Assembly (NCBI RefSeq): GCF_932526225.1
Contig: NC_064036.1
Coordinates: 17,196,953-17,260,952 of the forward strand
From: Nematostella vectensis
Lineage: Eukaryota; Cnidaria; Anthozoa; Actiniaria; Edwardsiidae
Direction: 5' to 3'
Length of the DNA: 64,000 nucleotides
A program made the translations under genes and the position numbers. Below the pieces are notes generated by a model. That model did no database searches. It saw nothing but the letters and a program-made list of their open reading frames with translations, and had not been told where the DNA came from. This document shows, in pieces, positions 10,201-19,359 of the stretch (its first letter is position 1; each line of letters opens with the position of its first letter).

Positions 10201-11907
10201 GCCAATAAAAGGCCTAAAACATTGGAGACCCCAGCGGTGGAGGCTACTTACAAACATGCTTTTTTTTGCATATGATAAAAAAATGCTTACCGCTTTACGG
10301 ACTTCTAAGAGCTGAAACGAAAGTTTGAAAAACAGGGTAAGAATATTTAAACTTAACACAAAAACATTGAATTCAACTGTACCTTTTCGACGAATTTCTC
10401 GCCAGGCTCTCTGTACTTAACTATAAACGAAAGAACGCAAGTGAAGGTCACGTAATACATAAGCAATTACAAAATCTACCACTAAAGCTTTCGAAAGCCT
10501 AACATGGCTTATTTCAAAGGGACAGCGTCATGGTACTGCGCATGTCTGGAGGCAGTGTTTATTGGAGGCTTTAATTGTCTACAAACAGTTGAACTTTAAA
10601 ATGTCAATGCCTTGTTAAAATAATATGCTATATCTTATTGAAAACTATGTTTATTGACAGTTTGTGGTCATTTCCTTTGAATTTAAGTCTCCCACGTACC
10701 AAAGGCTTATAAGTCAATATTAGAATTTGACTAAAAGTCATTGTGTCCGGGCCGGATAGCTATTGCAGAGCTCTTACCATGACACTGCCCCTTAAAGTAT
10801 AAGATAATTTTATTGTACGATGAACTAAACTGATTCAAGCAGTAAAAGCTCGTAACTGAAATCAAATTCTCATTTGCATTACTTATTTATGTTAGTAAGT
10901 AACTTTCATTTCGGACCAACAAGAGTCGAAAAGATCTGCCTTGAAATGTATCGCTGAATGATCATAGAACACTAATCCGCTATAATATTTCTAAAAATAA
11001 TAATAAACTTACGATCAGGGTGCTCATCTGCTTTTACAGTCTTTACTGAATTATGAAGCAGCCGTAAAAATCGTCCAAACCAGTTAACACCTGGTCCGCT
11101 AGAAGGGTGTGGTCCGGGTCCATGAGAAGGGTGTGGTCCCGGTCCATGAGAAGGGTGTGGTCCCGGTCCATGAGAAGGGTGTGGTCCCGGTCCATCAGTA
11201 GGGTACGGCCCTGGTCCGTCAGTCCAAGGTTCCCAAGTCGAGGGTGCGCCAGTCATAGGCTCCCAAGTCGAGGGTGCGCCAGTCATAGGCTCCCAAGTCG
11301 AGGGTTCGCCAGTAGTGAAAGGATCGTCTATAAGAAAGAATGTTATATGCTCGAATTAGAATTAACCTCCATGGCTATAAACAATTCTGCCTTAAATTGA
11401 ACAGCTTACTAATATACTTTGAAATGAAATTTATAACTAATCTACGAGCTTAAAATTTTGTTCATTATTAGTGCTTCCCCGGGTGAAATTTCGTTCATAC
11501 GAAGTCATTGACTTAAATATTTCGTTTGAGATACGTGCGGCCTCGTGAGCCATAGAGTTCATAGCTAGGGTCTCCTAGTCACCGAATAGTCTCTCGGAGA
11601 GCATGCCAGAATCAGAAAAAGCATTGCAAGTAATCTTCTTGAAAATTCTCTTACAAGCGTGAAAAAAAATTAAACTCACTTGGAGTTGTTGGTAAAATTT
11701 AACCTAATTTAATCAAATGCGGGTTCGGGATTTTGCAACCTGCTATTGACTCCTCCTGCTCTTTAGGTAAAATCAAAAACTACTAAGGCAAAAAAAGCGT
11801 GAGATAAATAGATTTGATTCTTTCCATAAATTGTGCATACCTTTGACATCAATAGACTTGGCTGCTGCGAGGCCAAGAAGCATAGAAAACACAAGAATCT
11901 TCATCAT
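7244..11907 (-). CDS. Secreted protein of unknown family, 9 exons
   Basis: Joined exons, in order: 11907-11841, 11327-11013, 10420-10383, 10311-10291, 9894-9834, 9348-9220, 8749-8603, 8002-7904 and 7410-7244. All introns are GT-AG, phases match, and the product is 347 residues. The N-terminus (MMKILVFSMLLGLAAA) is a clear signal peptide with likely cleavage before KSID. Exon 2 encodes tandem repeats: three copies of EPSTWEPMTGAP type, then GPGPHPSH repeats. The rest is a predicted helical domain rich in His, Lys and Met (for example FVKMGVETVKETMQFVKQM and SVVKRSMEEHHAKAA). Only two Cys occur, both near the C-terminus. I do not recognise the family. Secretion is well supported; function is unknown. 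It could be an extracellular matrix, mucus or nematocyst component, but nothing specific supports any of these. Confidence 0.85.
7420..7765 (+). repeat. Tandem repeat around TGACGTCATCTCATGTATCG
   Basis: About ten copies of a 32-38 bp unit with CGATACAATACAG or CGATATAATACAG spacers, in the last intron of the secreted-protein gene. It begins within about 20 bases of the last-exon acceptor but does not copy the splice site. Each unit contains TGACGTCA, identical to a CRE-type palindrome; binding is not implied. Confidence 0.85.
9590..9627. repeat. Perfect inverted repeat, 17-bp arms
   Basis: GATTCTGCTTCAAACGA and its exact reverse complement are separated by AGTA, inside intron 5 of the secreted-protein gene. 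Just upstream lies a GCGCTAGCCGAAACGTG stretch that resembles the GAAAC part of the hammerhead-like tails, so this may be a remnant of a retroelement end. Confidence 0.8.
9975..10130 (+). repeat. About 50-bp tandem repeat, 3 copies
   Basis: The unit has TTTACTTTTTAAGTATTTTT, then ATGAATTTGGCT and GGTGAGTTTTT. It is intronic in the secreted-protein gene. Confidence 0.75.
11095..11320 (-). repeat. Coding minisatellites in exon 2 of the secreted-protein gene
   Basis: Two adjacent in-frame arrays: a 24-bp unit encoding GPGPHPSH (about four copies) and a 36-bp unit encoding a TGAPSTWEPM-type dodecamer (three copies). Both are multiples of three, so copy changes keep the frame. Confidence 0.9.
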
Positions 11908-12386
11908 AGTAACGCGAATGCAGAGTCTCTACTGAGAGTGCAGCGAGATAGTTGTACCCATGCAGGGCTCATTACTTAAAAATACAAAGCTCTATTCAAA
12001 CGTTCATTTGTTGTAAAGACAAAAGGGCTTACTTTTTTAAAAGCATTGACAAGTATTTATGTGTAAATCAAACCAAGAAGGGATGTTTTTTTAATGCCTT
12101 TGGCTGTCCAATGATGTCAATCGCCAGAGGAATGTCATGCCATTATTTCGTTTGTGCTGGGGAATTAAATATTTTAGACGTGTTATTATAAAGAGGACAT
12201 TTTGTCTTCTTAGCTGCCAGACAAAATTTTCATAATTCATTCCTCTCCCACGCCCTTTTGTTAAAGAGACTTTTTCATTGCTGGATTATGCAACGCTTTT
12301 GTCCTGCTGTTGTTGAAGTTAGCGCATTATAAAACAACGAGACAAGTATATCGAGCGCTTGGTCAAGGGTAAATGTGTTATTCGAA
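11908..12386. other. Upstream region of the secreted-protein gene
   Basis: Contains the 5' UTR and presumably the promoter of the minus-strand gene starting at 11907. No TATA box or other regulatory element stands out. Confidence 0.35.
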
Positions 12387-12568
12387 GAAAAAGTCGACAA
12401 AAAGTTGCTTTAAAAAACATACTTCGGCAGTTCATTGCCTGCCTTCTCTAAGTTGCGTTTTACACTGTAACACTCTAATGAGTGTTACAGTGTAAAACGC
12501 AACTTAGAGAAGGCAGGCAATGGACTGCCGAAGTATGTTTTTTAAAGCAACTTTTTGTCGACTTTTTC
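12387..12568. repeat. Near-perfect 182-bp palindrome of Penelope-type tail
   Basis: Arms 12387-12475 and 12480-12568 are reverse complements at 88 of 89 positions around a TAAT loop. Each arm carries a GGCAG...CTGCCGAA stem-loop and the GTCGACTTTTTC end seen in the Penelope-like tail near 1580-1650. It therefore looks like two head-to-head or tail-to-tail copies of that end. Confidence 0.9.
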
Positions 12569-12824
12569 ATTATAAATTATTAACTATCTATTTTTTGCTA
12601 GTTAATCATTAAAATGATTTACTAGCAAAGGATAATGATATAAATGATATAAATTAAGAAAAATAGTGGATATTGATAAACAGGAGGTGTTGATAAAACA
12701 GTATCTTATCGTGCTTATGGACACCTTTATTACCTTTAGGGTATAAGATATTGCTTTTTCATGTAACCCATAATGCACTGCGAGTTGCGCATGCTTATAT
12801 ATAAAACATTTTTTTGAATCAACG

Positions 12825-12885
12825 GGGAGTATTTTTTTTTCCGGCGTTTCGGCAATGCTGCCTTCATCAGGATACGGGTTGCGCA
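12825..12885 (-). other. Hammerhead-core-like stem-loop, retroelement tail
   Basis: Minus strand: CCTGATGA, stem GGCA/TGCC with GCAT loop, then GAAACG. This matches the CUGANGA-stem II-GAAA core, followed by an A-rich stretch. No clear stem III or cleavage triplet was found. Confidence 0.45.
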
Positions 12886-12984
12886 TGGATTCGCATGGTT
12901 CTGCAAGGTATTTTGAACTACAGGTATTTAATCCAACAATGAGCTGATAAGAAACAATGCGTTATGTAACCCCGTTATTGTTGC

Positions 12985-13300
12985 TCAACTGCTAAATGCC
13001 CGATCCCCTCAACTGCCAAATGCCCGATTCCCTCAACTGCTATATGCCGGATTCCCTCAACTGCTAAATGCCCGGTTCCCTCAACTGCTAAATGCCCGAT
13101 TCCCTCAACTGCTAAATGCCCGATTCCCTCAACTGCTAAATGCCCGATTTCCTCAACTGCTAAATGCCCGATTCCCTCAACTGCTAAATGCCCGATTCCC
13201 TCAACTGCTAAATGCCCGATTCCCTCAACTGCTAAATGCCCGATTCCCTCAACTGCTAAATGCCCGATTCCCTCAACTGCTAAATGCCCGATTCCCTTAG
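12985..13300 (-). repeat. 24-bp minisatellite, about 13 copies
   Basis: Unit CTCAACTGCTAAATGCCCGA plus TTCC. The 24-bp period is a multiple of three, so one minus-strand frame stays open with an EGIGHLAV peptide repeat; I treat that frame as an artefact because it has no start context or flanking exons. Confidence 0.93.
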
Positions 13301-14012
13301 AATTGATATTGCATTGATAAGCGTTTCTTTCTTTGTTTTGAAATATATTAGTGACTGGAATAAAAAGATATAAGGGTCGATTTTTCACACTAAGCTCATT
13401 TTCTTCATAACTTACCAACAACAAGCTCCCTCGTCAGCTCACTCCCCCCCCCCCCCCCCCAAAGAAAAGGTAAAATTCGTAAACAGTGAACTGGTGAATA
13501 AAGCCGGTACTCGAGTGGGGGGGAGGGGGGGGGGGTGCGGGGATATGGAAACCAAGACAATTAAGATATAAGGCGAACAACATTTTGGAATCGATGATAA
13601 TTCATATAAAGAGGGGCCGATGAGCACATCCCTCCCCCCCTCCACCGGGAAATTTTGACATCTCATCGACATCTGAAGAGTAAAACTTAATTCTGTGCTT
13701 AGTCTCTGCGATCCTTCGCACAGAAAATGTTTATATTGTATATTCTACATAAACAACACACAAGGTGTGAGGAGTGACGCGTACCAGTTTATTGGAGACG
13801 ATATTACAAGTATAGATGTAATGTAAAATATACAAACATGTTCATGTATCAACTAGCAGAAGACTGGGGAAAAACAACCCCGGAAACAACGCCGCATTAT
13901 GCAAACTGGTAAGGTCAAGTGAAAGACGAATGTAATTAGCTAAATATATAGGCATGACTGAACCTCTAGGGAACGCGCAAGGCGCGAATTCCGAATGCCC
14001 AACATAAACACA
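13301..14012. other. Intergenic, low-complexity tracts
   Basis: Holds poly-C at 13443-13460 and G-rich runs at 13517-13535. No gene recognised. Confidence 0.4.
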
Positions 14013-14165
14013 TTTCTCTTTCACCATATATTCCACATTATGCCCTTATAATGCGTACTTCCTTGCGCCTGCGCAGATTGCCACGTTTTAAAGAAACCAT
14101 TGTTATGCAAATTAACATGGTACAAAACCCCGAGTACAGCAAGATCATGCCTCTTCTTCTTTCGT
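14013..14165 (+). repeat. DIRS left inverted terminal repeat
   Basis: It begins TTCTCTTTCACCATATATTC and includes a CGTTTTAAAGAAACCATTGT block that recurs inverted at 18023-18042. Confidence 0.85.
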
Positions 14166-14295
14166 GCTTGCGCACAAAGGTAAGCCCACGTTGGGCTTGA
14201 TTTGGGTTTTCTTGAAATCTTGTCTTTGTACCCTATATTCAATACCCCATTTGTTTCTGTTTTATACATTTTTTTTACAGCGAATCTTCAGAATT

Positions 14296-15352
14296 ATGAC
14301 CAATAAGTCCTCTTCGAGTGTTGATGAAGAAATGAATGAAGACTCTCTGTTGAGGGATGACGCCGCTGGTGCTGAACCTCAGCTTTCACTCTCGGCGCAG
14401 AATATGGCCGCCTTGAGAGATAATCTGGGAATAAATACCATTCAGAGCGCGGTTGAGAATTTAACCTCGCTGGTATCTGGCCAAGTTTGTAACAACAAAC
14501 GAGAAGCCAGTCCCAACTCGTGGAGCGGAGCTGGTTCAGCCCGCAAAAAGTCCCGCGATGAAACTGAGGGTTTTGACCCCTCAACTATCGCCCTCGATTT
14601 GCGATAATGGCGACAAAGGCGATTCTGAAGACGAAGAATCTTTCCTACCTCAGTCGATTTTCGACGAAAGTGAATCAAAGGGTCCGGAAGTGGCGAAGAC
14701 TCTTGCTAGTCGCGTGAATGAGTCGTTTACGTCTAAGCCGCTCGAAGGCAAATTGAAGCCTTTAATGGACAATTATAAATCTCCTGTCAACTGCGAGATG
14801 TTGTGTGTTCCTAGAGTTAACTCTATTCTTTGGAACGAACTGCCAAAGCGAGCGCATCAGATCGACTTAGGGCTACAAGAGGCCCAAAAGGCAATCATGA
14901 AGACAGCCCAAGTACTGGTTTCAGTTACTGATGATATGATCAATGCGAAGAAAAACAGTCTCTGAAGCCCGGATCTTTTATTGACCCTCTGTCAGATGCT
15001 ATCACATTTGTGGGTCATGCGAGTTATCTCACTTCTCTTAAGAGGAGAGACCTGCTAAAGCCTGAGCATAGCAAGGATTTTCAATCGCTATGTTAGGCTT
15101 CAACGCCAGTTGAATGAGATTTCAAAGGCGAACAAAGTTGCTACAAAAATATCGGCAAGCTCGTCTGTTTCTCAGCGCCACAGATCGCGAGGTGGTTACC
15201 GTAACAACAACAACAACAACAACAGGCAGAGGAATTCGTCTTTTTTACCGCACCAGAACCCCAATTCTGCGTGGGGAAAGACGCAGGGAAACCAGAACCA
15301 AGACTCGTCGAGACCATACAACAGGAAATACAAAGCGTCAAAAGCGAAGTAA
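14296..15352 (+). pseudogene. DIRS gag-like ORF, frameshifted
   Basis: Starts MTNKSSSSVDEEMNED at 14296 and runs in frame to TAA at 14605-14607. A second frame (14558-14965) continues with an acidic stretch (GDSEDEESF) and a conserved-looking central region (LWNELPKRAHQIDLGLQEAQ). It stops at 14963-14965, and a third frame (15110-15352) ends in an Asn/Arg-rich tail, probably nucleic-acid binding. At least two frameshifts are needed to join these. Assignment as gag comes from position before RT and composition. Confidence 0.65.
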
Positions 15353-16720
15353 ACAATGTGAGTTCAACTTCACATAGTATTTCCCCTGTTGGTAATGTGG
15401 CTAACAGGGTTGATCAGTGGTCTAAAATCACCTCTGACAAGTGGGTTCTTGAAACCATACAAGGATACCACCTGGAGTTTGGGCGAACTCCTTGGCAAAA
15501 ATTTATTCCTGGCCGATTCAATTTATCGGAATCAAAAATTCTGCTAATTAATGCAGAAGTCGTAAAGCTTTTGGAAAAACGAGCTGTTGTCCAGGTGAAC
15601 CACCGTGAGGATGAATTCTTGTCTTCGATTTTTTTTTTGGTGCCTAAGAAAACGGGTGATCTTAGACCAGTCATCAATCTGACACCTTTAAATGAATGTG
15701 TTCAGAACATTCATTTCAAAATGGAAAACTGATCTTTTGGAGCATTTACTGCTCCCTGGGGAGTTTATGGCTTCGATTGATCTGAAGGATGCATATTTTA
15801 GCACCCCAATATGTGTACAAGACCGGAAATATTTGCGGTATTGCTGGCGTGACAAAATTTATGAATTCACGTGACTCCCTTTCGGGTATAAATTATCGCC
15901 TCGGGTATTTACTAAGGTGCTTAAGCCAGTTTATGCATCGTTACGTTTTCGTCATATTAGAGTAATCTATTATATTGATGACACTTTAGTGATTGGTAAA
16001 TCAAGTGAGGAGTGTGCACAACATGCGCGTGATGTTTGCCAAACCCTTTCTAATCTTGGCTTTACCGTGAACGAAACTAAATCTCAAATAGTTCCTATGC
16101 AACAATCGACGGGCGGCCTGTGGTCTGAGGTCGAATCGGGAAACCACATCAATTATCTAGAGACTTTAGGTGCGTTTTTTGCACTGAAGTGTTTCGCACG
16201 TGACGTCACTTGCAAACACATTCAACTAAAGCTTGATAATACCACAGCTGTATCTTATGTCAACAAGATGGGTGACATACGATCTTGCAATCTAGACAAT
16301 CTGGCAAGGGAAATATGGTTATGGTGCATTGATAGACATATTTGGATATCAGCTGTCCATTTACCCGGACAAAGTAATACAATAGCTGACTACAAATCAC
16401 GAAATTTCAATATAAATTTGGAGTGGACTTTGCACCAAACCGTCTTTGACTGGTTGTCTCAGACTACTTTCATGCCGGATATCGATTTTTTTGCATCTAG
16501 ATTAAATACTAAGGTCCCAAGATTTATTTCCTGGTTGCCTGATCCGTGCGCGTTTGCGTGCGATGCTTTCTCATTAGACTGGAGTAATTTCAAACCTTAT
16601 GCATTTCCTCCTTTCAGTCTCATTCCAAGTGTGCTGACCCACCTACGGACACATCTCGTGCAAACGTTGTTACTAGTAACGCCAGTGTGGCGTATTGAGA
16701 ATGTCAACCGAAAGACTTAA
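15271..16720 (+). pseudogene. DIRS reverse transcriptase and RNase H, broken
   Basis: RT blocks in order: VPKKTGDLRPVINLTPLNE at about 15640-15697, then after a frameshift MASIDLKDAYFS (15767-15802), a stop in place of a residue before LPFGYKLSPRVFTK (15874), and the YIDDTLVIGKS active site at about 15970-16005. After KSQIVPMQQ the frame jumps straight to RNase H-like sequence (LKLDNTTAVSYVNKMG, HLPGQSNTIADYKSR), so the segment between RT thumb and RNase H appears deleted. The DFFASRLNTKVPRFISWLPD block typical of DIRS elements follows. The copy cannot make a working protein. Confidence 0.85.
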
Positions 16721-16849
16721 TTCCCCAAGTGGCCGAACCTTCTGAAGCTGCCCCACACGGATCAGCTCCACCCCTTCCGGGACCAACTCCAGCTAGCCGC
16801 GTGGACTCTATCAGGGCATGTCTCCTTAGCCGAGCATTTTTTTTTTGGC

Positions 16850-17690
16850 GCAACCAAGATTATCTGCGAGTCATGGACAAAGGGAACAGGCAAACAATAC
16901 GATGGTGCCTGGTCTAAATGGGAGAACTGGTGTCGTGAACGGTCACATGATCCTTTTCAGGCATCTGTGAGTACACTGATCAATTTTTTGACGTCTATGT
17001 GCGACGATGGCAAAGCTTACAGTACCATAAACACTTATCGCTCAGCGGTGTCAACTACGCTTGAAGCTGTTACGGGGATCAATATTGGTTCGCATCCTTT
17101 AGTAACCCGATTTATGAAAGGTGATTTTGTGAAAACTACTCCTAAGCCTCAGCCTAACACTCTTTATCGCTCAAGGAACTGACTCTTAAGACAGTTTCCC
17201 TTATCGCGTTAGTTACAGCGTGCCGTTGTCAGTCTATTAATTTACTGGACTTAAATCATATGTCTGTCTCAGATGGTCAGATAGTTTTTGTTATAAATGA
17301 GCGTGTTAAGACATCACGTCCTGGGAAGGTGCAGCCCAGGATTACGATTCGTAGTTTTTCAGACAATAGCCGTCTGTGTCCGTGCTTGCATGTAAAGCAT
17401 TATCTTGACAGGACAAAGTCTATTAGGTACTGTGACAAGTTGTTTATTTCGTATTGTAAACAAACCGTATAAGGGTGTTACCCCTAGCACTATTGCGAGA
17501 TGGCTCAAGGCTGTACTTAAATGTGCTAACATAGATACTTCTATTTTCAAGGCCCATAGTCACCGTAGTGCTGTAACATCTGAGGCCTTTTTCAAGGGTG
17601 CATCGGTAGCTGATATCATGAAATTGGCTGATTGGTCAGTGCACATTTAATAAGTATTGCAATAAGCCTATTGCCCCCTCTGACACGTCG
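16850..17690 (+). pseudogene. DIRS tyrosine recombinase, broken
   Basis: Read in three frames: the N-terminal core-binding part (LINFLTSMCDDGKAYSTINT, from 16980), then a catalytic domain with the first Arg in TACRCQSINLLDL (17215-17253) and the HxxR box as HSHRSAVTS (17557-17583). The frame then shifts at 17645, and the expected tyrosine motif reads FNKYCNKPI, which seems to carry Cys where the nucleophilic Tyr is expected. Frameshifts and that change indicate inactivity. Confidence 0.8.
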
Positions 17691-17786
17691 GTCAGTATGC
17701 TAGCCTTGTCCTAGCCCTTTACGCCTATTCAATAATGAGGTGTATGTTTTTTCTGTGTGTTTATTTGACATCTCTCTTTGAAATCG

Positions 17787-17905
17787 CATTATAAGGGCAT
17801 AATGTGGAGTATGGTGAAAGAGAATTTTAAATTAGACAAGAGGTAGACTTACCTTGAAGAATAATTGTAATTCTCTGAGCCATACGGAACATTATGACCT
17901 TATTA
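17787..17905 (+). repeat. DIRS internal complementary region
   Basis: 17787-17824 is the reverse complement of the left terminus; 17828-17905 is the reverse complement of the right terminus (18072-18152). The two are fused with almost no spacer. Confidence 0.88.
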
Positions 17906-17956
17906 GGTACCCACCTTTTTCATTTGCGCCACTAAGTCTAGCTGTCTGTGGCCCAC

Positions 17957-18152
17957 CCTTCATTTGAAGAAGAAGAGGCATGGTCTTACGCGGGGTTTTA
18001 TACCATGTTAATTTGCATAACAATGGTTTCTTTAAAACGTGGCAATCTGCGCATGCGCAAGGAAGTACGCATTATAAGGTCATAATGTTCCGTATGGCTC
18101 AGAGAATTACAATTATCCTTCAAGGTAAGTCTACCTCTTGTCTAATTTAAAA
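17957..18152 (+). repeat. DIRS right inverted terminal repeat
   Basis: It ends in CCTCTTGTCTAATTTAA. It differs from the left end at the extreme terminus, as usual for DIRS, while sharing the inner 130-150 bp. Confidence 0.85.
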
Positions 18153-19359
18153 ATTTTGCCGGTTCACCCCACATAATAAAAAAAGTACAAACCCGATTAC
18201 AGTGAATGAAGTCGCTACCAGATAGACAGATTATGCCTTACGTTTATCATGTGCCGTGATTTCCATTCGAAGCTAACACTATAAATGAAATCAAATGTAT
18301 CGGAATTAGACAAGCAAATTGTAAACAATAAACACAAAACCGCATATTTTGGAATTCAAAAACGCAGCTCAAGACAACTTTTATTTGCGGTACAGCGAAA
18401 ACTAACTTAAAGATAGAGTATGACGAGTACACTCTTTTATTTATAAACACCTCTAGTTTTTAGTTAGGGCTAGGCCGCTCTTATTTTTGGAGAATTTTTA
18501 AGGCTGAATATGTTTTTAACGATGTTCTTAAATTTTAGTGTACTTATTAGAAAAATATAATACCCAATGAATTATTAAGGAATATGATCATTAGCAATAA
18601 TAAGGGTGTTATTATGAGCCCAATTTTGAAGCTGCATTTTAGAACGCATCAGGACTAAAAAAAGGAATATATATTTTTTGATCATCTCTTAGCATGTTCT
18701 TTTTAAAAAAAGGTTCTTTTAAAAGTAAGACATGTGTAGACATTCTTATTAGAATAAGAGTGTAGTTCTCTTTAAGATGTACATTTTTATCTTTAATAGA
18801 ACTGAGCAAGTTTATTTATGTATGTTTATTCGAATCCCCCGCTTTTGTCCCAAAGCTGAGAGGGTTACTATTTATAGACAGTGATGACAATTTTTAGGAA
18901 TGCCCAGAATGCCCGGCACGACCTCGCAACAGAGCAAAACAACTGCCTGGCGACAGGCAGACAAAAGAAACAATAGATATCAGATGTTGGCCAATGAAAA
19001 AACAGAACCATTACGTCGCCCAGGGCCAATCAGCGCGCGAAATAGTGCTAGTAGTTTATTAGTAACGCGCGAAATCGCATAGAAACAAGAGAAGCAAGCT
19101 TCGATCATCTTAAAAAATACAGAAATTCGGGATGAATTTTGGAGGCCAGGACAAAAACAAAGCATTAAAATACAGGGATAATCAACGTACACCGTAGAAA
19201 TTTATTTGTGCACCGGTGTATCAATTTGAGCGACTTGGTAGCTGAATTCGAGTTTGTAATAGAAGGAAGATCTGCCGGAAGAGAAACGCATAAGTTGGTG
19301 AATTAAAATATATAAGGTATCTAAATACTAAGAAGTGCAAGGGACGTTCAGGACATTAT
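18153..19359. other. Intergenic and probable promoter region
   Basis: The first part is AT-rich with no features recognised. CCAAT sequences at about 18989-18996 (reading GGCCAATGA) and 19023-19030 (GGCCAATCA, then GCGCGCGAAA) lie within 400 bp of the next gene start and may be promoter elements. Confidence 0.35.

Larger units (their letters stand above)
14013..18152 (+). mobile_element. DIRS-type tyrosine-recombinase retrotransposon, decayed
   Basis: The left end (about 14013-14165) and right end (about 17957-18152) are inverted copies of each other over about 150 bp. An internal complementary region at 17787-17905 holds the reverse complement of the left terminus directly joined to that of the right terminus. 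That is the diagnostic DIRS-1 layout used to template full-length circles. Between them lie a gag-like region, RT, RNase H-like region and tyrosine recombinase on the + strand, in that order. Several frameshifts and stops interrupt them. Element identity is secure; exact ends are accurate to a few bases. Confidence 0.9.

Noticed and set aside
12975..13424. 149-codon minus frame repeating EGIGHLAV
   Set aside because: A by-product of a 24-bp satellite; most of the frame is repeat and no splice or start context supports it.
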